Positions 42,486 through 51,239 of a stretch of DNA of 64,000 nt are shown piece by piece. The DNA is from DATAUD01 sp035511075 (lineage in GTDB: Bacteria; Verrucomicrobiota; Verrucomicrobiia; Limisphaerales; Palsa-1400): the NCBI GenBank assembly GCA_035511075.1, contig DATKFW010000108.1:124001-188000 (forward strand). Reading direction: 5' to 3'. The notes beneath the pieces are model-generated. The model searched no databases. It had not been told where the DNA came from and saw nothing but the letters and a program-made list of their open reading frames with translations. Within the stretch, counting starts at the first letter, position 1; each line of letters opens with the position of its first letter. Both the position numbers and the translations under genes were made by a program.

Positions 42486-44327
42486 TCAATAAGTCAGGCC
42501 AAAGCCGTAGGGAAAAAGCGGATTTTGCCCGGCGCTGGCCTGACCTGAAATTTGTTCATTGCTCAGAGGCCACGTACGGGAGAGCTTGCCGGTGGGCTTG
42601 TAATCGCCGAACAATACATCGGCGACCCCCTGGCCTTCAGTCCCTGGCAGCCAGGCGGCCACGACGGCATCGCTCATCCCCAGTGCCGAATCCAGAATCA
42701 ACGGCCGCCCGGAGATCACTACGGTGATCACCGGCGCTCCGGAATCTTTGGCTCGGCTGATCAGGGCCAAGTCCTTTTGCGAAAGGCTCAAATCCTGACG
42801 ATCCCCGTCCATCTCTGCGTAAGGCATCTCGCCGACGACGACCAGGACCGCATCCGCGCCGGCAGCGTTTTCTCCCGTCGCGGAAGAAGTCACATTGACG
42901 CCGGGAGCCACCGTATTGCGGATTGCAGCCAGGATGGTGGTGCCGCCGCGAATGGTGGGGCCGGCTTGGCCCTGCCAACTGATCGTCCAGCCGCCGCATT
43001 GAATGCCGATGTCATCGGCAGCCTGGCCCATGACGTGCAGATGTTTAACGTTTTTGGCTAAGGGTAGGGCGTGATTGGCATTCTTGAGCAGAACCAGCGA
43101 TTGCCGGACGCATTCGCGAGCCACCTGCCGATGCTCCGGGGAGCCGATGGCCGCGGTCAGGTTCGGATCGACGGCGGTGTTTTGGAAAAGTCCCATCTGA
43201 AACTTGATCCGCAGAATGCGCGACACCGCGTCGTCAATCCGCGATTGCGGCACTTTTCCTTCCCCGACCAATTCCTTGAGGTCCCCAATGAACTCGATGT
43301 AGTTGTTCGATTGTCCCGGACCGTAAGGAATCATGATCATGTCCAGCCCGGCGTTGATCGAAACGGCCACGTCTGATTTGTAATCGGGCGAAAGCTGGTC
43401 AATTGCCGCCCAATCTGAAATCAGGAAGCCTTTGAACCCCAGTTCGCCCTTGAGAACGTCGGTAAGAAGGTGCTTGTTGCCGTGCATTTTCATGCCGTTC
43501 CAACTGCTGTAGGACACCATGATCGAGCCCACACCGGCTTTGATTGCCGCGACATACGGCGGCAGAAACACATTGCGCAACGTCGCCTCGTCACAAACCG
43601 TATTTCCCTGGTCCACGCCGTCGGTGGTTCCCCCGTCACCCACAAAGTGCTTTGCGGAGGCTAAAACCAGGCTGGATTCCGATAACTGGCTGCCCTGAAG
43701 GCCGCGAATCGCCGCCGCGCCCATTTCGGACACCAAATCCGGAGACTCCCCGAAGCTCTCATACGTGCGCCCCCAGCGTTCATTGCGCACCACCGCGACA
43801 CACGGGGCAAACGCCCACTGAATGCCCGTTCCGGCAACTTCTTCCGCTGCGATGTGCTCCGCCTTTTCCACCAGGGCCGGATTGCGCGTGGCTCCGAGTC
43901 CGATGTTATGCGGGAAAATGACCGCGCCATCGACGTTATTGTGGCCATGAACGGCGTCAATACCGTAAAGCAGAGGGATTTGGAGCCGGGTTTTTAGCGC
44001 CCAGGACCGGAATTGCTCACAGGATTTCAACCAGCCTTCCGCACTCAAATCCGCAGGGCCATGACCGCCGCCGCTGAGGACGGAGCCGATAAAATATCTC
44101 TGGACGTCGGACTTATTCGCGAGAGCCACAGAATCGGCCTGGGTCATCTGGCCGATTTTTTCGTCGAGCGTCATTTGCGCCAGCAGGGCAGTCACTTGCG
44201 AGTCGTAATTTGAAGATTGTTGAGCGGAAACACCGCGCGGGCAAATAGAAATGATCAACCCCGCCAGGAACACTCCCAGGCAGGCGCGCACACGACTGGT
44301 TGCCGGGCCTGCTTCCACCCCGGGCAT
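42486..44327 (-). CDS. Secreted beta-glucosidase-like glycoside hydrolase, GH3
   Basis: From ATG 44327 there are 613 residues, with a signal peptide (RACLGVFLAGLIISICPRGVSA). The mature enzyme has the two-domain GH3 layout: a TIM-like domain with YGIDAVHGHNNV, SAKHFVGDGGTTDG and the nucleophile Asp in KGFLISDWAAIDQL, then an alpha/beta sandwich ending at PLFPYGFGLTY. GH3 enzymes release terminal beta-glucose or related sugars from glycans. The gene is divergent from the GH30 gene, with 75 bp between starts. The N-terminal region up to 44375 is open but not needed. Confidence 0.9.
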   Translation of the reverse strand: MPGVEAGPATSRVRACLGVFLAGLIISICPRGVSAQQSSNYDSQVTALLAQMTLDEKIGQMTQADSVALANKSDVQRYFIGSVLSGGGHGPADLSAEGWLKSCEQFRSWALKTRLQIPLLYGIDAVHGHNNVDGAVIFPHNIGLGATRNPALVEKAEHIAAEEVAGTGIQWAFAPCVAVVRNERWGRTYESFGESPDLVSEMGAAAIRGLQGSQLSESSLVLASAKHFVGDGGTTDGVDQGNTVCDEATLRNVFLPPYVAAIKAGVGSIMVSYSSWNGMKMHGNKHLLTDVLKGELGFKGFLISDWAAIDQLSPDYKSDVAVSINAGLDMIMIPYGPGQSNNYIEFIGDLKELVGEGKVPQSRIDDAVSRILRIKFQMGLFQNTAVDPNLTAAIGSPEHRQVARECVRQSLVLLKNANHALPLAKNVKHLHVMGQAADDIGIQCGGWTISWQGQAGPTIRGGTTILAAIRNTVAPGVNVTSSATGENAAGADAVLVVVGEMPYAEMDGDRQDLSLSQKDLALISRAKDSGAPVITVVISGRPLILDSALGMSDAVVAAWLPGTEGQGVADVLFGDYKPTGKLSRTWPLSNEQISGQASAGQNPLFPYGFGLTY

Positions 44328-44402
44328 TGAACGATGGCGGTTTTTGTGCAACAATCGGCCGATTGGATACACCAACGCAGATTTTTTGCCAGTTCTTTTT
44401 AT

Positions 44403-45803
44403 ATGAATCCGACAATGTCTCGGGAAAGCCTCCTCTTTCTCCTAGTCTTCCTATTTTGCTCCGGAAGCAGCCGCGCGCAAGTGCGCGTATGGCTTACCGA
44501 CCCGGACAAGTCGATCTTCCTTGAGAAGCAGAGCGCAACCCTTCTTTTTGACGGTGCGACCAATGAAAATTCAACCATAACCGTTGACTCGGGCGAAACG
44601 TTCCAAACCATCGATGGCTTCGGCTGCTGCCTGACCGGAGGCAGCGCGACGCATCTGATCCAAATGAATCCCGCTGATCGCGCTGCCCTGCTAAACGAAC
44701 TTTTCGCCACCAACGGCGCCAATATAGGCATCAGCTACTTGCGCGTGAGCATCGGGTCTTCCGATCTCAACGATCACGCTTTCTCTTACGACGATTTGCC
44801 CGCCGGTCAAACCGACACCGACATGGCGAATTTCAGCCTGGCGCCAGACGGCGCGGCGGTCCTTCCGATCCTGAAGGAAATCGTTGCGGTCAATCCTGCC
44901 ATCAAGATTCTTGGATCGCCGTGGTCCGCCCCGCCGTGGATGAAAGACTCGGACGACACCCGGGGCGGCAGCCTGAAGCCCGAGTTTTATGACGCCTATG
45001 CGAGGTATTTCGTAAAATACATCGAAGGCATGAAGGCCATGGGGATTGAAATTGACGCAATCACCGTTCAGAACGAACCTTTGAATCCCAACAATAATCC
45101 CAGCATGTTCATGTCCGCCCGCCAACAAGCGGACTTCATCAAGAACAACCTGGGGCCGGCCTTTCGCTCCGCCGGGATCAACACCAAAATCATTGTTTAC
45201 GACCACAACTGCGACCATCCCGACTATCCCATTTGGATCCTGAACGATCCCGGAGCCGCGAAATATGTGGACGGCTCCGCGTTTCATTTGTATGCGGGTA
45301 AAATTAGCGCGCTATCGCAGGTCCACAATGCTCACCCGGACAAGGCGCTTTATTTCACCGAACAATGGATGGACGCCCGTTCAAGTTTCAAGAGAAGCTT
45401 CGATCTGCACATCCGTGATTTGGTCATCGGCGCCACTCGCAACTGGAGCCGAAACGTGCTGGAATGGAATCTGGCCTCCGATTCCGAATACGAACCGCAT
45501 ACAGACCGGGGGGGATGCGACCGTTGCCAGGGCGCCATTACCATCGACGGAAACAAAGTGACTCGCAACGCCGGGTATTATGTCATGGCGCACGCCGCGA
45601 AGTTCGTCCGACCCGGCTCCATTCGGATCGGCTCCAACTACCTCCAAGCCCTCCCCAACGTGGCCTTCGAGGCCCCGGACGGTCAAAAGATTCTGTTAGT
45701 CCTCAACAACAGCCAATCACCCCGGCCTTTCAATATCCGTTACGGGGGCAAACAGGCCGCGTCCACATTAAATGGCGGAGCCGTTGGAACGTACGTTTGG
45801 TAG
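44403..45803 (+). CDS. Secreted glycoside hydrolase, GH30 family
   Basis: From ATG 44403 the protein has 466 residues with a signal peptide (RESLLFLLVFLFCSGSSRA). The catalytic barrel shows FQTIDGFGCCLTGGSATHL, SYLRVSIGSSDL, ILGSPWSAPPWMK, the acid/base Glu in TVQNEPLNPNN and the nucleophile Glu in LYFTEQWMDA, then a C-terminal beta-rich domain. This is the GH30 clan A pattern (glucosylceramidase or beta-1,6-glucanase-like). It probably acts outside the cytoplasm. The short divergent region to the GH3 gene suggests shared control. Convergent with the fucosidase gene. Confidence 0.88.
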   Translation: MNPTMSRESLLFLLVFLFCSGSSRAQVRVWLTDPDKSIFLEKQSATLLFDGATNENSTITVDSGETFQTIDGFGCCLTGGSATHLIQMNPADRAALLNELFATNGANIGISYLRVSIGSSDLNDHAFSYDDLPAGQTDTDMANFSLAPDGAAVLPILKEIVAVNPAIKILGSPWSAPPWMKDSDDTRGGSLKPEFYDAYARYFVKYIEGMKAMGIEIDAITVQNEPLNPNNNPSMFMSARQQADFIKNNLGPAFRSAGINTKIIVYDHNCDHPDYPIWILNDPGAAKYVDGSAFHLYAGKISALSQVHNAHPDKALYFTEQWMDARSSFKRSFDLHIRDLVIGATRNWSRNVLEWNLASDSEYEPHTDRGGCDRCQGAITIDGNKVTRNAGYYVMAHAAKFVRPGSIRIGSNYLQALPNVAFEAPDGQKILLVLNNSQSPRPFNIRYGGKQAASTLNGGAVGTYVW

Positions 45804-45821
45804 GCGGTCCCCTGGGCCGCC
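45803..45821 (+). terminator. Hairpin after GH30 gene
   Basis: GGCGG (45803-45807) pairs with CCGCC (45817-45821), with inner CC/GG pairs and one bulged T, forming a GC-rich hairpin that overlaps the stop codon's last base. The following ATTTCTT is only a weak T-tract. It could end transcription between the two convergent genes; the absence of a strong U-run keeps this uncertain. Confidence 0.35.
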
Positions 45822-45844
45822 ATTTCTTCCCGCGCCGCGCCGTC

Positions 45845-47407
45845 TCAATTTGACGGCGGAGCAACCGGAGTCAAATGGCTCCCGGTAATTTTCAACGAGC
45901 AAGTCAAGTCGCTTAATTTCTTGTCCGGCAAATCTACCGTCAATCCTTCTGTGTTCTGAGAGAATGTCAGTTTGCCCTTGTAACCAAGCAATTTCACGCG
46001 GCTGATTCGGTTCACGTCCGCATTCCCGGTCTTGGCGAGCGACTTGATGACAACCCTTCCGTCATCCGGCCAGCCCAGGGCGATGGCGTAAAGCGCGTTG
46101 CCCTTTGTCGTGAAGCGGATGTCGTTTGCCGTGTATTGAAAGTTCTCCCTGAACGCGCCGCCCTTGGCCCTGACCCCTCCCTCGCCATAAACCAACCACG
46201 GACGCGTGCCATAGATCGCCTCGCCGTTGACGGCCGTCCAGTCTGCCAACTGCCGTAGCATGGTCTGCACTTCGGGATCCAGCGAACCATCGGGGCGCAG
46301 CACGACGTTTAGCAGAAGATTGCCGTTCTTACTGGTGATGTCCACAAGCATGTGAACGATCCAACTCACCGGCTGGTATTTCCAGTGCCGGTTGTAAAAC
46401 CAATCGCCAATCGAAGTGTCCGTCTGCCACGGATACGGGCTGATGCCGCCGTTGACACCGCGTTCGTAGTCCTGCACCCAGCGCCCTTCGGACGGCTGCT
46501 TGCAATTATAGACGGCTGTGAGCTTGCCGTGATGGCGCTCCATGTTGTCGTTATAAAAATTGGCGATTTGGCTCAAACCCACCTCGTTGCCGAAGGGCAC
46601 GCCGCCGTCGCTGTAAAGCAATTCGGGATGGTAGTTGTCCACCAATTCCTTGATTTCATCGAACCATTGCTGCTGCCAGCGCGGGTTCTTGCTATACCAC
46701 CCGGTGTCGTCCGGGTCGGCGGGAAAATGGTACAGGTCCCAATAATTTGAATTGGCCCCGTCGTACGGCACGCCGGCCATCGGACCGGTCTTGTCGGCTT
46801 TGTGCGCATCCTGAAACCAGGTGAAACTGGCGCCCAGATGCTCCGAGACGCCGAAGGGCAGGCCCTCCTTCCGGGCGGCTTTTTGCCAGTCGCCCACCAC
46901 GTCGCGATGCGGCCCGTAATTGACGGCATTCCATTTGTGCAACGCCGAATTCCACAGGAAAAAATCATCGTGATGCGAACCCATGCTGACGAAATACCGT
47001 GCGCCGGCCTTTTTATAGAGTGCCATGAGCTTTTCCGGCTCCCATTTCTCCGCTTTCCACAACGGAATGATGTCCTTCCAGCCGTTGGTCGAAGGATGTC
47101 CGTAGCGCGCCAGGTGATCCTCGTAATCCGCCGAACCTTGCTGATACATCTTGCGCGCATACCAATCGCCCTCCATCGGCACCGCCTGGGGACCCCAATG
47201 CGCCCAGATCCCAAACTTCGCATCGCGAAACCACTCTGGGCAGATGTAGTTTGTCAGCGAATCCATCGTGCCGGAGAATTTTCCGGGAGCAATCTGCAGA
47301 TCCGCCGCGCGAGATTGAAGTTGCCCCATGGCCAGCGATGCGGCGAAGCTGGCGCACGCGAGCACACTATTGGTCTTCTTCGAACGCTGGCCGGGGTACA
47401 ATTTCAT
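45845..47407 (-). CDS. Secreted alpha-L-fucosidase, GH29
   Basis: From ATG 47407 there are 520 residues with a signal peptide (SVLACASFAASLAMGQLQSRA); the frame is open further upstream but that part crosses the tRNA gene. The GH29 barrel shows EWFRDAKFGIWAHWGPQAVP, the metal-free active-site His pair in MGSHHDDFFLWNS, the nucleophile Asp in LLYSDGGVPFGNE and a C-terminal beta domain. It removes terminal L-fucose from glycans. Together with GH3 and GH30 it makes a glycan-degrading cluster. The fucose-isomerase-like protein at 16 kb could take over the released fucose, but no fucose transporter or kinase is seen here. Confidence 0.9.
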   Translation of the reverse strand: MKLYPGQRSKKTNSVLACASFAASLAMGQLQSRAADLQIAPGKFSGTMDSLTNYICPEWFRDAKFGIWAHWGPQAVPMEGDWYARKMYQQGSADYEDHLARYGHPSTNGWKDIIPLWKAEKWEPEKLMALYKKAGARYFVSMGSHHDDFFLWNSALHKWNAVNYGPHRDVVGDWQKAARKEGLPFGVSEHLGASFTWFQDAHKADKTGPMAGVPYDGANSNYWDLYHFPADPDDTGWYSKNPRWQQQWFDEIKELVDNYHPELLYSDGGVPFGNEVGLSQIANFYNDNMERHHGKLTAVYNCKQPSEGRWVQDYERGVNGGISPYPWQTDTSIGDWFYNRHWKYQPVSWIVHMLVDITSKNGNLLLNVVLRPDGSLDPEVQTMLRQLADWTAVNGEAIYGTRPWLVYGEGGVRAKGGAFRENFQYTANDIRFTTKGNALYAIALGWPDDGRVVIKSLAKTGNADVNRISRVKLLGYKGKLTFSQNTEGLTVDLPDKKLSDLTCSLKITGSHLTPVAPPSN

Positions 47408-47577
47408 TGCCCGGACAATACACATTGGATTGATTGCACACAACGCGGGAGATTCCGAACAAGCTCGCCGCCCGTCGGCGAACTCTGTGAACGTGTTAAA
47501 GCCCGGCGATTTTGTTGAACTAAAGTTCAGGGAAAATTGAATTCCTCCGCTGCGAATTCCCGTTTTCCAGTCCGGGA

Positions 47578-47653
47578 TGGTGGGCCCGGCAGGTTTCGAA
47601 CCTGCGACCAAGCGATTATGAGTCGCCTGCTCTAACCCCTGAGCTACGGGCCA
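47578..47653 (-). tRNA. tRNA with CAT anticodon, probably tRNA-Ile2
   Basis: Reading from 47653: acceptor TGGCCCG, TA, D-arm GCTC..GAGC, anticodon stem GGCGA/TCGCT with loop CTCATAA (CAT), T-arm GCAGG-TTCGAAA-CCTGC, acceptor CGGGCCC, A73 and encoded CCA. The body (GGCGACTCATAATCGC) is that of tRNA-Ile2, whose C34 is changed to lysidine; elongator Met is the alternative. Acceptor pair 1-72 is U-C, a mismatch. Confidence 0.88.
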
Positions 47654-47863
47654 AACCCATTCAGTTTAGCCGCATAGAACGCAAAGACCACAAGGAATAT
47701 GTTGATCAAACCTCCCCGCAGCGACTCGGTCTCCTGGCGGATTGTGGAGGTGGGGCGGGCGTGCCGGGCTTCAATCTGGGACCCGTCGCCCTTAAGCTTG
47801 TTTAATGCACTAATAACTGTCCCAGGAAGGCTTGGCGATCGAGTTAGATTGTTGCGAGAGGTT

Positions 47864-48283
47864 CTATTTAACGGGTCGAGTCCAATTCCCGATATCGTCA
47901 ACGGTGTCGGGAATGCCGTCCGGACCGCAGGAGAAAACATCGAATTCATCCGGGTTATGACGCCCTGGGCAGCGATAGACATATTCATGTCCCCAACGGT
48001 CCTTGGGCACATCTATCGCATTCAAATAAGGGCCAAGCCAATTAGCTCCTGCGGGAAGTGTCGGCGGTCGTTTCAACAAAGCACGCAACCCCTCCGTCGT
48101 CGTTGGGAGGCGGCCGCAATCAACTTGGAAATCTTTGAGAGCAATCTTAAAGGAAAAATTGATTGCGAGGGTTTCCTTCGGACGGTGTGCATGTAAGATG
48201 CTTCTGCGTACTGGATTTCGCAGCAGGACTAACACCGTCACGAATAAAATGATCAGAATCGCGGCGATGTATTTACGGTTCAT
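47864..48283 (-). CDS. GspG-like pseudopilin C-terminal protein
   Basis: From ATG 48283 there are 139 residues: one N-terminal hydrophobic segment (about 6-22), then DCGRLPTTTEGLRALLKRPPT, GPYLNAIDVPKDRWGHEYVYRCPG and FDVFSCGPDGIPDTVDD, the C-terminal half of type II secretion major pseudopilins. The usual processed leader with G-F-T-L-x-E is absent, so it cannot be matured by prepilin peptidase in the normal way. It may be a free-standing membrane-anchored relative. It lies 210 bp from the tRNA gene with no other secretion gene near. Function unknown. Confidence 0.7.
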   Translation of the reverse strand: MNRKYIAAILIILFVTVLVLLRNPVRRSILHAHRPKETLAINFSFKIALKDFQVDCGRLPTTTEGLRALLKRPPTLPAGANWLGPYLNAIDVPKDRWGHEYVYRCPGRHNPDEFDVFSCGPDGIPDTVDDIGNWTRPVK

Positions 48284-48791
48284 GCCTCGACATTCGTTAT
48301 TGAGAAGTACTTGGTAAAACTCATGCACTTAGCGTGCCAATGGAGGATGAGACCAATTCACCTGCGAAACACTGCGCTTTTCAACGAAGGATTTGATCGA
48401 GAAGTCTAAAGAATGCGCACAGGTGCGCAAAGAATGCGCAACCGTCTGCTTCGTCGCTCTCCGCGCCAGATTTGATGCAATCTGATACTGTTTGGTGTTT
48501 TTCAGGCAAATTCGGGTTGATTCAGGATGACATCGATTTGACAAAGCCCTTGTGAACATTGGCCGGGATGGCTGCTGATGACTCAGAAACATAGTCTTGA
48601 CATGTTATGGGCGCCTGCTCGGAGCCAGGTGCTACAGCCCGTCGTTCCCAATCATTTTGCCCCTGAGGCCTTCGTCTATTCCATCTCATGAATCCGTGGC
48701 ACGACATCGATCCCGTCGCCTTTATTGATTGACATTTTTAGTGACTGAGTGTCCAATCGAATGTTATTCGATGTCAAAACCATAACGCCGT
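48284..48791. other. Gene-poor interval
   Basis: About 500 bp separate the pseudopilin-like gene from the secreted propeller gene. I see no coding frame with protein-like content, no tRNA and no strong hairpin. Two near-copies of aagaatgcgcac (around 48412 and 48427) are the only repetition. It probably holds the promoters of the two divergent genes. Confidence 0.5.
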
Positions 48792-50255
48792 GTGAATGCC
48801 ACAACCACCAGGCTGACAATCGTGTTGGGGGCTTGTTTGTTGTTCGCGGAATCGCTCGTGGCGCAAAGCATCCAATTTCCCTGGAGCGGGTTCGCCCACA
48901 CGCCCCAACATGACTGCATTTCACAGGTCCGTTCTCAGCCATTGAACCGAATCAAATGGATGACTCCCGTGGTTCAAGGAACCGCGAACGAATACGCTCA
49001 CTTCAGCGCGCCAGTGATCACCCGATCCAATACGGTGATCTTTCCAATGAATTTGACGAACGCGGGTTTTCGATTCGTGATTGAAGCTTTGGCGGGCGCA
49101 ACCGGCCAAACCAACTGGGTGCAGGCGACGGATTACTCCGGACCGTTCTCGACAGATTTCATCTGTCCCCTGGCGTTAACCCCCAAGAACCGCCTTTATG
49201 TCGCGGGATTGGGTGGAACCGTTTTTTACTCTGACACCCCTGACGCGGCGGCCCCGCCTTCGTTTACGCGCACGGCGTTTTACGGCTTAAACAACTACAT
49301 GACTAACACAAACGTCTTTGATTCCCATATCCACATTTCCACGCCAATTACCGTGGACCGTTATGGCGACATATTTTTCGGTTTCCAAGTTACAGGCCCT
49401 ACGCCGCTCGGGACACAAGGCGGACTGGCCCGGATCGATTTCAACGGCACCGGTTCATGGATCAGCGCCGCGACCGCAGTCGGTACCACGAATAACTCCC
49501 AGCCGCTATCAGAGAGCGCCCCGGCGCTGAGTCACGACGAAAAAACTATTTATGTCGCGTTCACCAGTGGCATCGAAAATCCTTTGACTTACCTTGCGGC
49601 CATCGATAGTCGGACCATGACCCGGGTCGCAGCCGTGCATCTCATTGATCCTGAATACGACAGCAACCCCGGCGGAGCCAGCTCGACCGCCTCACCCACC
49701 GTTGGCCCCGATGGCGACGTTTATTTTGGCGTGCTGGGAACTTATGGTACGGAAAACGGCGGTGGCGGCTGGCTGCTGCACTTCGACAGCACCCTTTCTG
49801 TATCCAAAATTCCAGGCCCCTTCGGCTGGGACGTGACCGATTCAATTGTTAACGCGTCGCTTGTCCCATCGTACACGGGAAACTCCACCTACCTGCTGGC
49901 GACCAAGTACAACAATTACACTACCGGAAAATATTACATGGCGCTCTTCGATCCGCAGCAAGGCGTTAGCAATTCAACTCATGTCACCGCAATGGCGGCA
50001 GTCCTTAAAATCCCAAGTCCAAACGCCTTTGAATGGTGCATCAATTCCGCCGCGGTCGATCCTTTCACCAAATCCGTTCTGGCCAACAATGAGGATGGTA
50101 ATCTCTATCGCTGGGACCTCACGCGCAATCAATTGACTGAAAGCGTTGCTTTGACAACAACCCAGTCCGGAGAAGCTTACACCCCAACCGTCATCGGCGT
50201 GGACGGAACGGTATATGCGATTAACCACGGCTACTTGTTCGCCGTGGGACAGTGA
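48792..50255 (+). CDS. Secreted beta-propeller-like protein
   Basis: A 487-residue protein starting at GTG, with a signal peptide (LTIVLGACLLFAESLVAQS). The mature part is rich in Gly, Thr and Asn with repeated strand patterns such as APVITRSNTVIFPM, LALTPKNRLYVAG, TPITVDRYGDIFFGF, SPTVGPDGDVYFGV, TPTVIGVDGTVYAI. These are blades of a PQQ/WD-like propeller. No catalytic motif is visible, so a binding role is more likely. It overlaps the next secreted protein gene by one base, giving an operon of two. Confidence 0.75.
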   Translation: MNATTTRLTIVLGACLLFAESLVAQSIQFPWSGFAHTPQHDCISQVRSQPLNRIKWMTPVVQGTANEYAHFSAPVITRSNTVIFPMNLTNAGFRFVIEALAGATGQTNWVQATDYSGPFSTDFICPLALTPKNRLYVAGLGGTVFYSDTPDAAAPPSFTRTAFYGLNNYMTNTNVFDSHIHISTPITVDRYGDIFFGFQVTGPTPLGTQGGLARIDFNGTGSWISAATAVGTTNNSQPLSESAPALSHDEKTIYVAFTSGIENPLTYLAAIDSRTMTRVAAVHLIDPEYDSNPGGASSTASPTVGPDGDVYFGVLGTYGTENGGGGWLLHFDSTLSVSKIPGPFGWDVTDSIVNASLVPSYTGNSTYLLATKYNNYTTGKYYMALFDPQQGVSNSTHVTAMAAVLKIPSPNAFEWCINSAAVDPFTKSVLANNEDGNLYRWDLTRNQLTESVALTTTQSGEAYTPTVIGVDGTVYAINHGYLFAVGQ

Positions 50256-51061
50256 TGATGAAAGCTGCCCTTTATATTCTGGCATCGATGCTGTTGATGG
50301 CTGCCTCGGCCCGGGCCCAGCTTTCGTTCGTCTTGACTCCGAGTGACGAAATTGGAACGGCCACCAATGAAATCGCTTTCGATGGGGCGCTGACGAACAC
50401 CGGCTCAACCAACTTTTACCTCAACGACATTCAGTGCGTCTTGCTCCTGTCCGCGTCGAACACATTGCGCGTTGACACAAACGGCTTCTACGCGAATGTA
50501 CCGGGAATTCTTTTGCCGGGCGAAACGTACACGGATGTCGTTTTCGGCGTCAATCTCGGCGCGGTGGCGGCGCCGGGCGTTTACAACGGCACGATAACGA
50601 TTCTTGGCGGCTCAAACATATTCGCCGAATCGAATCTTGCCACAGGCTCCTTCCAGGTTTCGCTGCCCGACACCGTCGGCGACGGCATTCCCGACTGGTG
50701 GCGTCAACTTTATTTCGGCGGCGACGGTTCAACCAGCAACAACCAGTCCTGCGCCACCTGTGATGCCGACGCCACAGGCGATGACAACACATTCAAGTAC
50801 GTGGTCGGCCTGAATCCGACAAACCCCGCCTCTGTTTTTTCGCTGTCAATTACAACCACCAACCCCGTTGCCCTCTCCTTCGGCCCAGTCTCCTCCGGCC
50901 GAATCGTTACTCCGCAATACACGGAAAACATTTCCAGCGGCCTGTGGCAATCCCTGGCCGATCCGATCACCACGCAATCAAACGGCAGCCAATTTTCCGT
51001 CACGGACCCCGCCCCGTTGATGGGTAATCGCTTCTACCGCATCCAAATTGGTTTTCCTTAA
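50255..51061 (+). CDS. Secreted protein with verrucomicrobial-type C-terminal domain
   Basis: About 268 residues from ATG 50255 (ATG 50258 equally possible), with a signal peptide (KAALYILASMLLMAASARA). The first half is a beta-sandwich-like region (FVLTPSDEIGTATNEIAFDG...). Near residue 150 comes DTVGDGIPDWWRQLYFGG, an Asp-rich calcium-binding-like segment, and the C-terminus ends NISSGLWQSLADP...NRFYRIQIGFP, a domain shared in style with the protein at 57292. The stop of the upstream propeller gene overlaps this start (TGATG). The function is unknown; secretion and co-expression with the propeller are supported. Confidence 0.75.
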   Translation: MMKAALYILASMLLMAASARAQLSFVLTPSDEIGTATNEIAFDGALTNTGSTNFYLNDIQCVLLLSASNTLRVDTNGFYANVPGILLPGETYTDVVFGVNLGAVAAPGVYNGTITILGGSNIFAESNLATGSFQVSLPDTVGDGIPDWWRQLYFGGDGSTSNNQSCATCDADATGDDNTFKYVVGLNPTNPASVFSLSITTTNPVALSFGPVSSGRIVTPQYTENISSGLWQSLADPITTQSNGSQFSVTDPAPLMGNRFYRIQIGFP

Positions 51062-51103
51062 GAGCGTGTTTTGAAAATAGATCCGAGTCGGGATTGGGCG
51101 CGC

Positions 51104-51166
51104 GAGCTACGGGCCCAACCCATGCAGTCTGTGCGAATGAAACACGATAACCACAAGGAAAACGTT
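51104..51166 (-). pseudogene. Truncated copy of the tRNA 5' end and its leader
   Basis: Positions 51104-51166 match 47641-47703 (47 of 63 bases, no gaps): 13-14 nt of the tRNA 5' end plus about 50 bp upstream of it. The copy stops inside the D-arm, at 51103. Its acceptor reads GGGCCCG, which would pair perfectly with the CGGGCCC of the intact tRNA, whereas the intact gene has T at position 1. It cannot produce a tRNA itself. Confidence 0.7.
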
Positions 51167-51239
51167 TTGTGGTGCAAATATCCGTGCCTTCCGGAAGTGC
51201 GATTGTGGTTTCGTGTTGACCACTCCTGTCCGCCGTGAC

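Noticed and set aside
47408..47611. N-terminal extension of the fucosidase
   Set aside because: The open frame continues upstream of 47407 but the added residues are antisense-like and run into the tRNA gene; a good signal peptide begins at ATG 47407.
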